DNA of 6,357 bases. Source: Chloroflexota bacterium (GTDB lineage: Bacteria > Chloroflexota > Dehalococcoidia > Dehalococcoidales > JAUYDJ01). Position numbers and translations under genes: made by a program. Numbering within the stretch: position 1 is the first letter of the stretch; each line of letters opens with the position of its first letter. The stretch is taken from NCBI GenBank assembly GCA_030690025.1, contig JAUYDJ010000127.1, positions 1 to 6,357 of the forward strand. The letters run 5' to 3'. Shown piece after piece: positions 1 to 6,215 of the stretch. The notes beneath the pieces are model-generated. The model was not told the origin of the DNA, searched no databases, and saw only the letters and a list, made by a program, of their open reading frames with translations.

Positions 1-72
1 AGAAAAAACAACGCGTAAACATTCTGGCCGAACATATAAACAAAATCTAAAATTGCTGGCATTGAAGACTAC

Positions 73-101
73 TTGACAAGCCTTATTTTGTGTTTTATAA
101 T
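73..101 (+). promoter_or_regulatory. Consensus sigma-70-type promoter of the arsM operon
   Basis: A perfect -35 hexamer TTGACA (73-78) and a perfect -10 hexamer TATAAT (96-101) are separated by exactly 17 bases in AT-rich DNA. The expected start of transcription is near 107-109, giving a leader of about 47 bases before the GTG at 155. A promoter matching consensus this closely is expected to be strong when unrepressed, which fits a gene set controlled mainly by a repressor, though no repressor is proven here. Confidence 0.85.
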
Positions 102-103
102 TC

Positions 104-140
104 AGTATACTCTGATATTTCTGATATATTGGATTATACT
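104..140 (+). promoter_or_regulatory. Candidate operator: AT-rich direct and inverted repeats in the leader
   Basis: Immediately downstream of the -10 box the sequence repeats itself. TCTGATAT occurs at 111-118 and 120-127 (9-base period), TATACT occurs at 106-111 and 135-140, and AGTATA (104-109) is the inverted partner of the second TATACT. The cluster covers the expected transcription start and stops just before the ribosome binding site at 143-148, where a bound repressor would block transcription. Low-complexity AT-rich DNA can produce such repeats by chance. Which protein would bind is inference; the AbrB-like product of the first gene is the obvious candidate. Confidence 0.3.
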
Positions 141-154
141 AAAGGAGGTGGAAA

Positions 155-430
155 GTGGCCGGCAAAGAGAAGACTCAAAATTGCTGTGTGCCCGACAATT
201 TAATGGGCTGCTGCAAGATTGAAGCCCTGGTCAGCGTGGATGAGCGCGGCCAGATGGTCTTGCCTAAAGAGACCCGGGACCGGGCCAAAATCCGTCCCGG
301 TGATAAGCTGGCCCTGATAAGCTGGGAAAAAGATGGCAGCGTATGCTGCATGTTTCTGATAAAGGCGGAAGAGCTCACCGGAATGGTAAAAAGTATGCTG
401 GGGCCCCTGTTCAAGGAAATAGCGGGCTAA
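155..430 (+). CDS. AbrB/SpoVT-fold protein with three Cys-Cys pairs (HgcAB-associated-protein-like)
   Basis: A 91-residue cytoplasmic protein. Residues about 25-55 carry the swapped-hairpin AbrB/MazE/SpoVT signature: V-x-V-D-E-R-G-Q-M-V-L-P-K-E, then R-x-x-A-K-I-x-P-G-D-K-L-A-L. Unusually, it also has cysteine pairs at 10-11 and 19-20 before the fold and 64-65 inside its last strand. The GTG start is supported by a strong AGGAGG (143-148) six bases upstream. It resembles the small proteins named HgcAB-associated protein, which are found beside mercury-methylation genes and, as I recall, beside arsM. No hgcA or hgcB lies in this window, and the neighbour is arsM, 15 bases downstream. The AbrB fold normally binds AT-rich DNA as a dimer. 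I infer that the vicinal thiols could bind As(III) or another soft metal, making this a metalloid-responsive regulator in place of ArsR. A metallochaperone-like role is the alternative. The fold is fairly certain; the function is not. Confidence 0.85.
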   Translation: MAGKEKTQNCCVPDNLMGCCKIEALVSVDERGQMVLPKETRDRAKIRPGDKLALISWEKDGSVCCMFLIKAEELTGMVKSMLGPLFKEIAG

Positions 431-445
431 AAAGGAAGAAACCAA

Positions 446-1276
446 ATGAAAGAGACCGAGGTGAAAAAAGTCGTCAGGGAAGGCTATGCCAGGATTGCCC
501 GGAATAGCAGTCCTGGCTGTGCTCCGTCTAAGCCCTGCTGCGGCGGTACCAGTACGGCGGAGTCGATTAGCCGCAAGATAGGTTACAGTGACGAAGAGAT
601 TAAGGCCGCCCCGGAAGGGGCCAACCTGGGACTGGGCTGCGGCAATCCGGTGGCGATAGCCTCCTTGAAAGCCGGCGAAACTGTGCTCGACCTTGGTTCG
701 GGGGCTGGTTTCGATTGTTTTCTGGCGGCGGGCAAAGTCGGTAAGACTGGTCAGGTCATTGGGGTGGACATGACGCCGGAGATGCTGGAAAAGGCGAGGG
801 GAAACGCCGAAAAAGGCGATTACGGTAATGTGTAGTTCCGGCTGGGCGAGATTGAGAACCTGCCCGTGGCCGATGGCTCGGTGGATGCTATCATTTCAAA
901 CTGTGTTATTAGTCTCTCCCCGGATAAGCGGAGGGTGTTTGAGGAAGCGTTCCGGATATTGAAACCCGGCGGCCGACTTATGGTCTCGGATATGGTTTTG
1001 CTCAAAGAAATCCCCGACTCTATCAGGAATTCTATCGAGGCTTACATTGGCTGCATTGCCGGGGCAGAGACGAAAGACAAATACTTGGCTGCGGTCAAAG
1101 CGGCCGGTTTCACCGGGGTTAAAATCGTTGATGAAACGACTTTTCCGGTGGAGTTCATGACCAGCGCCCCCACCGTCCAGGCGGTTATTAAGAATCTGGC
1201 ACTCACGCCGGAAGTACTGCGCGAGGTCGCCGGTTCGGTCATGAGTATTAAAGTCTCCGGGACTAAACCGGTCTAG
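446..1276 (+). pseudogene. arsM: Arsenite S-adenosylmethionine methyltransferase, interrupted by one in-frame TAG
   Basis: One continuous reading frame of 276 codons encodes an ArsM-type enzyme, which transfers methyl groups from S-adenosylmethionine to As(III) in the cytoplasm. The SAM-binding motif I, VLDLGSGAGFD, is at residues 80-90, followed by the acidic motif GVDMTPEML (106-114). The As(III)-binding cysteines expected in the family are all present: LGCGNP (C65), SNCVISLSPDK (C153) and IGCIAGA (C203). An extra Cys-rich N-terminus holds C25, C31 and C32. Codon 130 (833-835) is TAG, between NV and FRLGEIE. Homologues as I recall them usually have Glu there, so a single G-to-T change of GAG explains it. 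The frame is unbroken otherwise, with no sign of decay. A GTG at 866 could restart the second half, but it has no ribosome site and would lack SAM motif I. The start ATG has AAGGAAG (432-438) upstream. It could be a real nonsense mutant, a sequence error or a suppressed codon. Family assignment is firm. Confidence 0.88.
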
Positions 1277-1287
1277 CTGAGGCGCGC

Positions 1288-1608
1288 GTGGAGAAAACAT
1301 GGAAGCCGGGAGTAGCCGGCCTGATAGACATAATTTCGGGCGTCCTGTGGATTATTGGCGCGGCCTTTCTCAGCATGGTAGTGCTGGGCTTCATGGTTGT
1401 CTTCGGGCCCGGTGAGGCCGAACAGGCCTTCTGGCTGACCCTCGCTGGCATAAGCTTGCCGGGTATCCTGGCCATCGCGGGCGGTATCTGCTCGCTGCGG
1501 CGCCGGAACTGGCTGCTGGCCATGGTCGGCGCGGTCTGCGTTACGCCGCTCGGCGCTGGTATCGCTGCCCTTATCTTAACCGTGCGGTCTAAAGATGAGT
1601 TCAGCTAG
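1288..1608 (+). CDS. Small multi-helix membrane protein of unknown function
   Basis: A 106-residue, strongly hydrophobic protein. Predicted membrane segments lie at about residues 8-39 (long for a single helix), 47-70 and 74-99. A short acidic loop (GPGEAEQ, 40-46) follows the first segment and a basic RRR turn (71-73) sits between the second and third; by the positive-inside rule the N-terminus and the RRR turn face the cytoplasm. It has no signal peptide, and its cysteines (68 and 84) do not form a metal-site motif. The GTG start lies 11 bases after the arsM stop, with GAGG (1279-1282) as a modest ribosome site, so it is probably co-transcribed with arsM. The Leu-rich stretch around RRRNW resembles conserved hypothetical membrane proteins I have seen in related genomes, but I do not recognise a named family. 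A link to arsenic export or tolerance would be inference from position only; it is far smaller than ArsB, Acr3 or ArsP permeases. Confidence 0.75.
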   Translation: MEKTWKPGVAGLIDIISGVLWIIGAAFLSMVVLGFMVVFGPGEAEQAFWLTLAGISLPGILAIAGGICSLRRRNWLLAMVGAVCVTPLGAGIAALILTVRSKDEFS

Positions 1609-1664
1609 GTTCAGTCTCTTTCGGCGTTCCTCATGACTTGGAAAGGCCTCCAATATCTACTCTC

Positions 1665-1691
1665 GCTGCCAGAATAGTCTTTACTGGCAGC
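1665..1691 (+). terminator. Terminator-like hairpin after the arsM operon, no T-tract
   Basis: GCTGCCAG (1665-1672) and CTGGCAGC (1684-1691) form a perfect 8-base-pair stem with an 11-base loop, 57 bases after the stop codon of the membrane protein. The position suits transcription termination or 3'-end protection. No run of T follows the stem, so a classical intrinsic terminator is not supported. A long-looped RNA stem of another role is equally possible. Confidence 0.35.
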
Positions 1692-1804
1692 AGAACCTAT
1701 CCGTAACCCCACGTAATTCCGTTACCTCCCGGGCAGAGCAGGTAAGCGGGCTGAATTGCCGGCAGACCTAAGCAGGCATATCATCCGGCGGCACTGATTT
1801 GAAC

Positions 1805-2026
1805 GATTCCGTTCCCTTTTGGTTTATGCTTTTTCGTCTCGCGAAGGTATCAACCTCACCCCCTTTATCCCCCGCTCCTTTCAAGGAGCGGGGGAAGAGA
1901 TTTTAGAAGAGAGGGGGCGAAGCCCCCTCTCTTAGGTACACTCCCCTTCCCTGATTAGGGAAGGGGCAGGGGATAGGTCGTGCCTAAAGACTAAAAACCG
2001 TTCATCAACCAAATGGGAACGGTACC
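1805..2026. repeat. MITE-like element with terminal inverted repeats and three internal hairpins
   Basis: The left end (1805-1824) and right end (2007-2026) are inverted copies matching at 17 of 20 positions, sharing the core CCGTTCCC-x-TTTGGTT. The match continues inward after a 4-base offset (ATG, TTTTT, GTCT). Inside are three strong GC-rich hairpins: a 12-bp stem 1869-1880/1883-1894 with a 2-base gap, a 12-bp stem 1907-1918/1922-1933 around GAA, and a 10-bp stem 1943-1952/1957-1966 around GATT. There is no coding capacity. This layout suits a non-autonomous, transposase-mobilised element or a large REP-like palindromic unit. No clear target-site duplication is visible at the edges, so the exact ends are uncertain. 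It sits just upstream of the kinase-operon promoter and may insulate it from the arsM operon. Confidence 0.7.
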
Positions 2027-2040
2027 ATTACACTTCCCCC

Positions 2041-2069
2041 TTGAACTCTATTGGGAGGCGTATTATAGT
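2041..2069 (+). promoter_or_regulatory. Probable sigma-70-type promoter of the kinase operon
   Basis: TTGAAC (2041-2046, 4 of 6 to consensus) is followed after 17 bases by TATAGT (2064-2069, 5 of 6). The expected transcription start is near 2075-2077, about 32 bases before the GTG at 2108. The -35 box begins 14 bases past the right end of the MITE-like element, so the promoter lies just outside the repeat. A further TATAAC at 2085-2090 has no partner -35 box at the right distance. Confidence 0.5.
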
Positions 2070-2107
2070 GGAGTTTAGGAATCTTATAACATGGGTGGGG
2101 GAAACAC

Positions 2108-4243
2108 GTGCAGGAGAAGCTAAGAAAAACCGGTATAGACGTAATTGGCGATGTGCCCTGGGGCAGCCATTTCTGCCAGTTCTACCAGAGCAAGGCGGAC
2201 TTGCTTGATATTCTGGTGCCGTATTTCCAGGCCGGCCTGGAAAACGGTGAAGCGGGCATGTGGGTCACCTCGGCGCCGCTTACGGTGGCGGACGCCAAAC
2301 GGGCATTGAAGCGGGCCGTCCCCGACCTGCCCAAATACCTGGCCGAGGGCCGCATGGAGATTGTGCCTTACACCGATTGGTGTATGAAAGACGGCTACTT
2401 TGACCTGGACCGGGTGCTTAACGGCTGGGCGGAGAAGCTCAACCAGGCGCTGGCCCGTGGGTTCGAGGGGCTGAGAGTGACCGGAAACACCGCCTGGCTG
2501 GAGAGAAAAGACTGGGATAACTTTGCCGAATATGAAGCCGCCATCAACGGCGTTATTGGCAAGTACCGGCTGCTCGCCCTCTGCACCTATTGGCTGGACA
2601 GATGCACTGCTACCGACGTGATGGACGTCATCCGCAACCATGAATTCGCCCTCATCTGCAAGGAAGGTAAGTGGGAGCTGATTGAAAACGCCGTATATAA
2701 ACGGGCCAAACAGGGGCTGCTGGAGAGCGAACAAAAGTTTCGCTCCCTGTATTTCACCATGAGCGAGGGCGTTTGCCTTCATGAGATTATCTATGATGAG
2801 TCGGGTAAAGCGGTAGACTACCGGATTCTGGACGTAAATCCTGCTTATGAATCAATCACGGGCTTGAAGAGGGAGAGGGTTATTGGCCGCAAAGCCTCGG
2901 AACTCTACGGGACCGGCGAGCCACCCTACCTGGAAATCTACGCCGGAGTAGCATCAGCGAGAAAACCAGTCTCTTTCGAGACCTATTTCCCACCCATGCA
3001 AAAGCACTTTAACATTTCCGTGTTTTCTCCCGAACAGGGAAAGTTTGCCACGGTGTTTTCTGATATTACCGAACGCAAACAGGCCGAACAGGCGCTACGG
3101 GAAAATGAGGAGGAACTCTCTACTATTCTGGCGGGTGTGCCTTTACTGATGCTGGTGGTAGATTCAGAGCGGCATGTCCTGAACGCCAATGCGGCGGCGG
3201 TAAAATTTGTCGGTCGCGGCCTTAAAGGAATGGTGGGCGCGCGCGCCGGGGAAGCGCTCCGCTGCCTTCACTCCCTGGATGACCCACGTGGCTGCGGGTT
3301 CGGCAGCGCTTGTCAAAACTGCAAGACACGCCTGACGTTGCTTGATACCTTTGAGACGGGCAGCAACCACTATCAGGTGGAATGGCATCTTCCCCTGAGT
3401 CGCAACGGGAAACCGGAAGAGGTCACCTTTCTCTTATCGACAGTCCTCCTGAACACCTCCAGAAAACAGGTGCTTTTGTGCATCGAGGACATTACCGAGC
3501 GTAAGCGGGCTGAGGAAGAAGTGAAGCTGCTGAATGAGAGCCTGAGACAGCGGACCATGGAGCTTGAGGCCATTAACCGGGAGCTGGAGGCATTCGGCTA
3601 TTCCGTCTCACATGACCTGCGGGCACCGCTGCGGAGTATGGCCGGTTTTAGTCACGCATTGGTTGAGGATTATAGCGATAAGCTTGATGAGCGGGGTAAA
3701 GACTTTCTCCGACGCATTCAAGCCAGCAGCCACCTGATGGCGCAGCTTATCGACGACCTGCTGGGGCTATCCCGCGTGACACGCAGCGAGATACGGTGGG
3801 AGACAGTGAACATCAGCAAACTGGCACAAACTGTCGCGGACGACATGAAGAGAAACGAGCCGGAACGTCAGGTTGAAGTCAACATTGCCCCAGGGTTACA
3901 ATGTTATGGGGACGGTTATTTGCTGCGCCTGGTGTTTGATAACCTTATCGGTAACGCCTGGAAGTTCACCGGCAAGCGTAGCTCGGCGAAAATAGAATTC
4001 GGTGCCAGGCAGGAGAATGGGCAGACGGTCTATTTTGTCCGTGACAACGGGGCCGGCTTTGATATGGCCTATGCGGACAAGCTGTTCAAACCGTTCCAGC
4101 GTCTGCATACATCGTCGCAATTTGTCGGCAGTGGCATAGGCCTGGCTACGGTGCAGCGCATCGTTAACCGTCTCGGCGGGCGGGTGTGGGCCGAGAGCAA
4201 GTTAGACCAGGGCGCTACATTTTATTTTACCCTGGGCAAGTAA
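2108..4243 (+). CDS. Soluble sensor histidine kinase, MEDS-PAS-PAS-HisKA-HATPase
   Basis: A 711-residue cytoplasmic kinase without membrane segments. Residues about 12-175 form a MEDS (DcmR-type sensory) domain, seen in GDVPWGSHFCQFY (14-26) and the long conserved block ending near ALCTYWL. The family is proposed to sense small hydrocarbon derivatives. Two PAS domains follow, at about 207-325 and 333-467, each ending in a DITERK motif. The second carries a cysteine cluster (C386, C396, C402, C405). After a helical linker, the HisKA box SHDLRAPL places the phospho-accepting His at 502. The ATPase motifs are complete: DNLIGNAWKFT (N box, 611-621), DNGAGFD (G1, 646-652), KLFKPFQRLH (F box) and GSGIGLA (G2, 674-680). 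The GTG start has a G-rich ribosome site (GGGGGA, 2097-2102). The gene is first in a three-gene operon; the Rcp1-type regulator 9 bases downstream is its likely phosphate acceptor. The ligand is unknown. Confidence 0.93.
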   Translation: MQEKLRKTGIDVIGDVPWGSHFCQFYQSKADLLDILVPYFQAGLENGEAGMWVTSAPLTVADAKRALKRAVPDLPKYLAEGRMEIVPYTDWCMKDGYFDLDRVLNGWAEKLNQALARGFEGLRVTGNTAWLERKDWDNFAEYEAAINGVIGKYRLLALCTYWLDRCTATDVMDVIRNHEFALICKEGKWELIENAVYKRAKQGLLESEQKFRSLYFTMSEGVCLHEIIYDESGKAVDYRILDVNPAYESITGLKRERVIGRKASELYGTGEPPYLEIYAGVASARKPVSFETYFPPMQKHFNISVFSPEQGKFATVFSDITERKQAEQALRENEEELSTILAGVPLLMLVVDSERHVLNANAAAVKFVGRGLKGMVGARAGEALRCLHSLDDPRGCGFGSACQNCKTRLTLLDTFETGSNHYQVEWHLPLSRNGKPEEVTFLLSTVLLNTSRKQVLLCIEDITERKRAEEEVKLLNESLRQRTMELEAINRELEAFGYSVSHDLRAPLRSMAGFSHALVEDYSDKLDERGKDFLRRIQASSHLMAQLIDDLLGLSRVTRSEIRWETVNISKLAQTVADDMKRNEPERQVEVNIAPGLQCYGDGYLLRLVFDNLIGNAWKFTGKRSSAKIEFGARQENGQTVYFVRDNGAGFDMAYADKLFKPFQRLHTSSQFVGSGIGLATVQRIVNRLGGRVWAESKLDQGATFYFTLGK

Positions 4244-4252
4244 GGAGGAATC

Positions 4253-4690
4253 GTGGAAGACAAAATCATCTTACTCGTGGAAGATAACCCGGATGATATT
4301 GTTTTGACTGAGCGCGCCCTGAAGAAAGCCAATGTGCTGAATAAGCTGGTCATTGCGCATGATGGTGTCGAAGCCCTCGACTATTTCTTTGGCCCGGGCA
4401 GTGACTCAAATGCCAAACCTCAGGTCATTCTATTGGATTTGAAGCTACCCAGGGTGGACGGTCTGGAAGTGCTGCGGCGTTTGCGCGCCGATGAGAGTAC
4501 CAAACGGCTGCCGGTGGTGGTGTTGACTTCCTCCAAAGAAGAGAAAGATATGGTAAGCAGCTACAACCTGGGTGCTAACAGCTACGTCCGCAAGCCGGTC
4601 AACTTCACCCAGTTTGCTGACGCGGTGCGGCAGTTGGGCCTGTACTGGCTGCTGCTGAATGAAATCCCGCCGGCGGGGAGGGGCAGGTGA
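4253..4690 (+). CDS. Single-domain response regulator, Rcp1-type (CheY-like)
   Basis: A 145-residue receiver domain with no output domain. The acidic pocket is E10/D11, the phospho-accepting Asp is D62 in ILLDLKLPRVDG, the switch Thr is T92 in VVLTSS, and the conserved Lys is K114 in VRKP. The insertion around DYFFGPGSD and the C-terminal LGLYWLLLNE are typical of the Rcp1 subfamily, whose members partner soluble phytochrome-like kinases. The GTG start lies 9 bases after the kinase stop, with an excellent AAGGAGG site (4242-4248) overlapping that stop codon. Its own stop overlaps the GTG of the next gene. I infer that it takes phosphate from the upstream MEDS kinase and acts through protein contact or as a phosphate shuttle, possibly to the next gene's product. 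It has no DNA-binding region. Confidence 0.93.
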   Translation: MEDKIILLVEDNPDDIVLTERALKKANVLNKLVIAHDGVEALDYFFGPGSDSNAKPQVILLDLKLPRVDGLEVLRRLRADESTKRLPVVVLTSSKEEKDMVSSYNLGANSYVRKPVNFTQFADAVRQLGLYWLLLNEIPPAGRGR

Positions 4691-6147
4691 GCAAGCCGCT
4701 CCGTGTCCTGATTGTTGAAGATTCTGAGGATGATGCCGTACTCCTGGTCAGGCAGCTGGCCCGGGATGGTTATGCGCCCGTCTTCGAGAGAGTGGATACG
4801 GCGGCTGGCATGAACGCGGCCCTGCAAAGGTCGGAGTGGGATATAGTAATCTCCGACTTTATCCTGCCGCAATTCAGCGGACTGGACGCGCTGGAACTGC
4901 TGCGGAGAAAAGATAACGATACCCCGTTCATCGTCGTCTCCGGGAAAATTGGCGAAGATACTGCCGTTTCGGCGATGCGGGCCGGTGCCCATGACTACAT
5001 TATGAAAGGCAGCCTGAAACGGCTGGGTGCGGCCGTGGAACGGGAGCTGCTCGAAGCCCAGAACTGGCGGGAGCGGCGCCGCGCCGAGCAGGCGCTCCGG
5101 GATAGCGAAGCTAATCTGGCCCGAGCGCAGCAAATCGCTCACCTGGGGGACTGGCACCTTAACTTAAAAACAGGCGAAATGCGGTGGTCGGAGGAGATGT
5201 ACCGCATCTACGGCCTGGACTCACAGCACTCGGTCATCACCAGTGAGCTGGCAATGAGTTATGTTCACCCGGATGACCGGAAGCTGGCCAGTCGGTGCAT
5301 TGAAGAAGCCCTGAATAGCCAGCGGGCTTTTGATATTGAGCACCGTATCGTCCGGCCGGACGGGTCAGAGCGAGTTGTCAATGTCAGGTGCCAGGTCATC
5401 TTTAGCCAGAATGGTAAGCCGGCGAGGATAGTGGGCACGGTGCTGGACATTACCGAGCGCAAGAGGGCGGAAGAGTCTTTGCTGGCCTACCAGGAGGCGC
5501 TGCGCTCGCTGGCTTCCCAGATGTCACTGGCCGAAGAGCGGGAGCGGCGGCGTATTGCCGTCGGCATCCATGACTCCCTGGGCCAGAGCCTGGCCTCCTG
5601 CATCATGCAGGTGCAGGCCCTGCTGAAACGGATGCCGCCGGACGAACTAAGCCAGTCCCTGAATGAAGTTGTCGGGACTCTGCGCGAGCTGGCCAAAGAG
5701 ACCAGGTCGCTGACATTTGAGCTAAGCTCACCCATACTGTATGACCTCGGCCTGGAGGCTGCCCTCAAGCAGCTGGTGAAGGAGATGGGCGAAAAGCATG
5801 GTATTACCGCTACCTTTGAGGATGACGGGCAGCCCAAGTCGGTGGATATTGATGTCCGCGTCCTGCTGTTCCAGACGGTGCGCGAGCTGCTGATTAATGT
5901 CACCAAGCACGCCCGGGCCAACCGGATGAGAGTACTTACCCGCCGGCTGGACGGTGCGCTGCAGATAACCGTTGAGGATAACGGCGTCGGGTTCGATACC
6001 GGGATACTCTCCGGCGATAAGAGAAGCGGTTTTGGGCTTTTCAGTATCCGCGAACGGATGCGCCACGTGGGCGGACAGCTCAAGATTGAGAGTGAGCCGG
6101 GCCATGGCGCACGGGTTATCTTGGCCGTACCGCTTAAAAAGCAGTAA
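4687..6147 (+). CDS. Hybrid histidine kinase, REC-PAS-HisKA_3-HATPase (NarL-partner type)
   Basis: A 486-residue soluble protein with a receiver domain at the front. Residues 1-120 are REC: acidic pair E11/D12, phospho-Asp D57 in VISDFILP, switch Ser S85 in VVSGK, and K107. A coiled linker (about 120-145) leads to a PAS_3-type PAS domain (about 147-258, with HLGDW, HPDDR and the closing DITERKRAEE). The HisKA_3 dimerisation region has ERERRRIAVGIHDSLGQ, with the phospho-accepting His at 295. The HATPase has its N box at ELLINVTKHARA (N404), G1 at DNGVGFD (431-437) and G2 at GFGLFSIRERM (448-458). The GTG start overlaps the preceding stop (GTGA, 4687-4690), with GGGGAGG just upstream, implying translational coupling. 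HisKA_3 kinases normally phosphorylate LuxR/NarL-type regulators; none is encoded in this window. The N-terminal receiver probably couples kinase activity to the upstream phosphorelay. Confidence 0.93.
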   Translation: MSKPLRVLIVEDSEDDAVLLVRQLARDGYAPVFERVDTAAGMNAALQRSEWDIVISDFILPQFSGLDALELLRRKDNDTPFIVVSGKIGEDTAVSAMRAGAHDYIMKGSLKRLGAAVERELLEAQNWRERRRAEQALRDSEANLARAQQIAHLGDWHLNLKTGEMRWSEEMYRIYGLDSQHSVITSELAMSYVHPDDRKLASRCIEEALNSQRAFDIEHRIVRPDGSERVVNVRCQVIFSQNGKPARIVGTVLDITERKRAEESLLAYQEALRSLASQMSLAEERERRRIAVGIHDSLGQSLASCIMQVQALLKRMPPDELSQSLNEVVGTLRELAKETRSLTFELSSPILYDLGLEAALKQLVKEMGEKHGITATFEDDGQPKSVDIDVRVLLFQTVRELLINVTKHARANRMRVLTRRLDGALQITVEDNGVGFDTGILSGDKRSGFGLFSIRERMRHVGGQLKIESEPGHGARVILAVPLKKQ

Positions 6148-6155
6148 TACTGACT

Positions 6156-6179
6156 GGGGTAGTGCCATGCATCCTTTTT
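6156..6179 (+). terminator. Weak intrinsic-terminator candidate after the kinase operon
   Basis: A small stem can form from GTGC (6162-6165) and GCAT (6169-6172), extended across a bulge by GG and CC, and it is directly followed by five T residues (6175-6179), nine bases after the kinase stop codon. The stem is short and imperfect, so activity is doubtful. The large palindromic repeat further downstream may be the effective 3' barrier. Confidence 0.28.
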
Positions 6180-6215
6180 GGCTGATTTGTAGGTCCGCGC
6201 GGGAATCAGTCATTT

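Larger units (their letters stand above)
1609..2107. other. Non-coding spacer between the two operons
   Basis: These 499 bases contain no convincing gene on either strand. From the left they hold a terminator-like hairpin (1665-1691), then about 110 bases (1692-1804) with only short dyads such as TTACCT/AGGTAA (1722-1727/1740-1745) and no RNA family I can recognise. The MITE-like element follows (1805-2026), and finally the promoter and ribosome site of the downstream kinase operon (2041-2107). Confidence 0.7.

Noticed and set aside
866..1276. Second half of arsM as an independent gene starting at GTG 866
   Set aside because: No ribosome binding site, and it lacks SAM motif I. It is in the same frame as the upstream half and is better read as one interrupted gene.
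1692..1804. Possible riboswitch or structured RNA in the spacer
   Set aside because: Only short dyads (TTACCT/AGGTAA, GTAAC/GTTAC, TGCCGGCA) are visible. No conserved core of a known riboswitch could be matched, and it is separated from the next gene by the MITE-like element.
1869..1966. CRISPR array suspected from the repeated GC-rich blocks
   Set aside because: The three blocks are different hairpins, not copies of one direct repeat, and there are no regular spacers.
2120..2782. 220-codon open frame on the minus strand inside the MEDS kinase
   Set aside because: It lies entirely opposite a strongly supported kinase frame. Its translation shows no recognisable domain, so it is a shadow of GC-rich coding DNA.
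4582..5157. 191-codon minus-strand open frame across the junction of the regulator and the second kinase
   Set aside because: It covers two well-supported plus-strand genes and has no recognisable motifs or ribosome site of note.
3488..5478. Apparent duplication of DITERKRAEE-coding sequence in the two kinases
   Set aside because: This is the common closing motif of PAS/PAC domains followed by the linker helix. The similarity is limited to the motif and does not indicate a recent gene duplication.
5487..6083. 198-codon minus-strand open frame opposite the HisKA_3 kinase
   Set aside because: Ser/Arg-rich, low-complexity translation typical of an antisense shadow; the plus strand has complete kinase motifs over the same bases.
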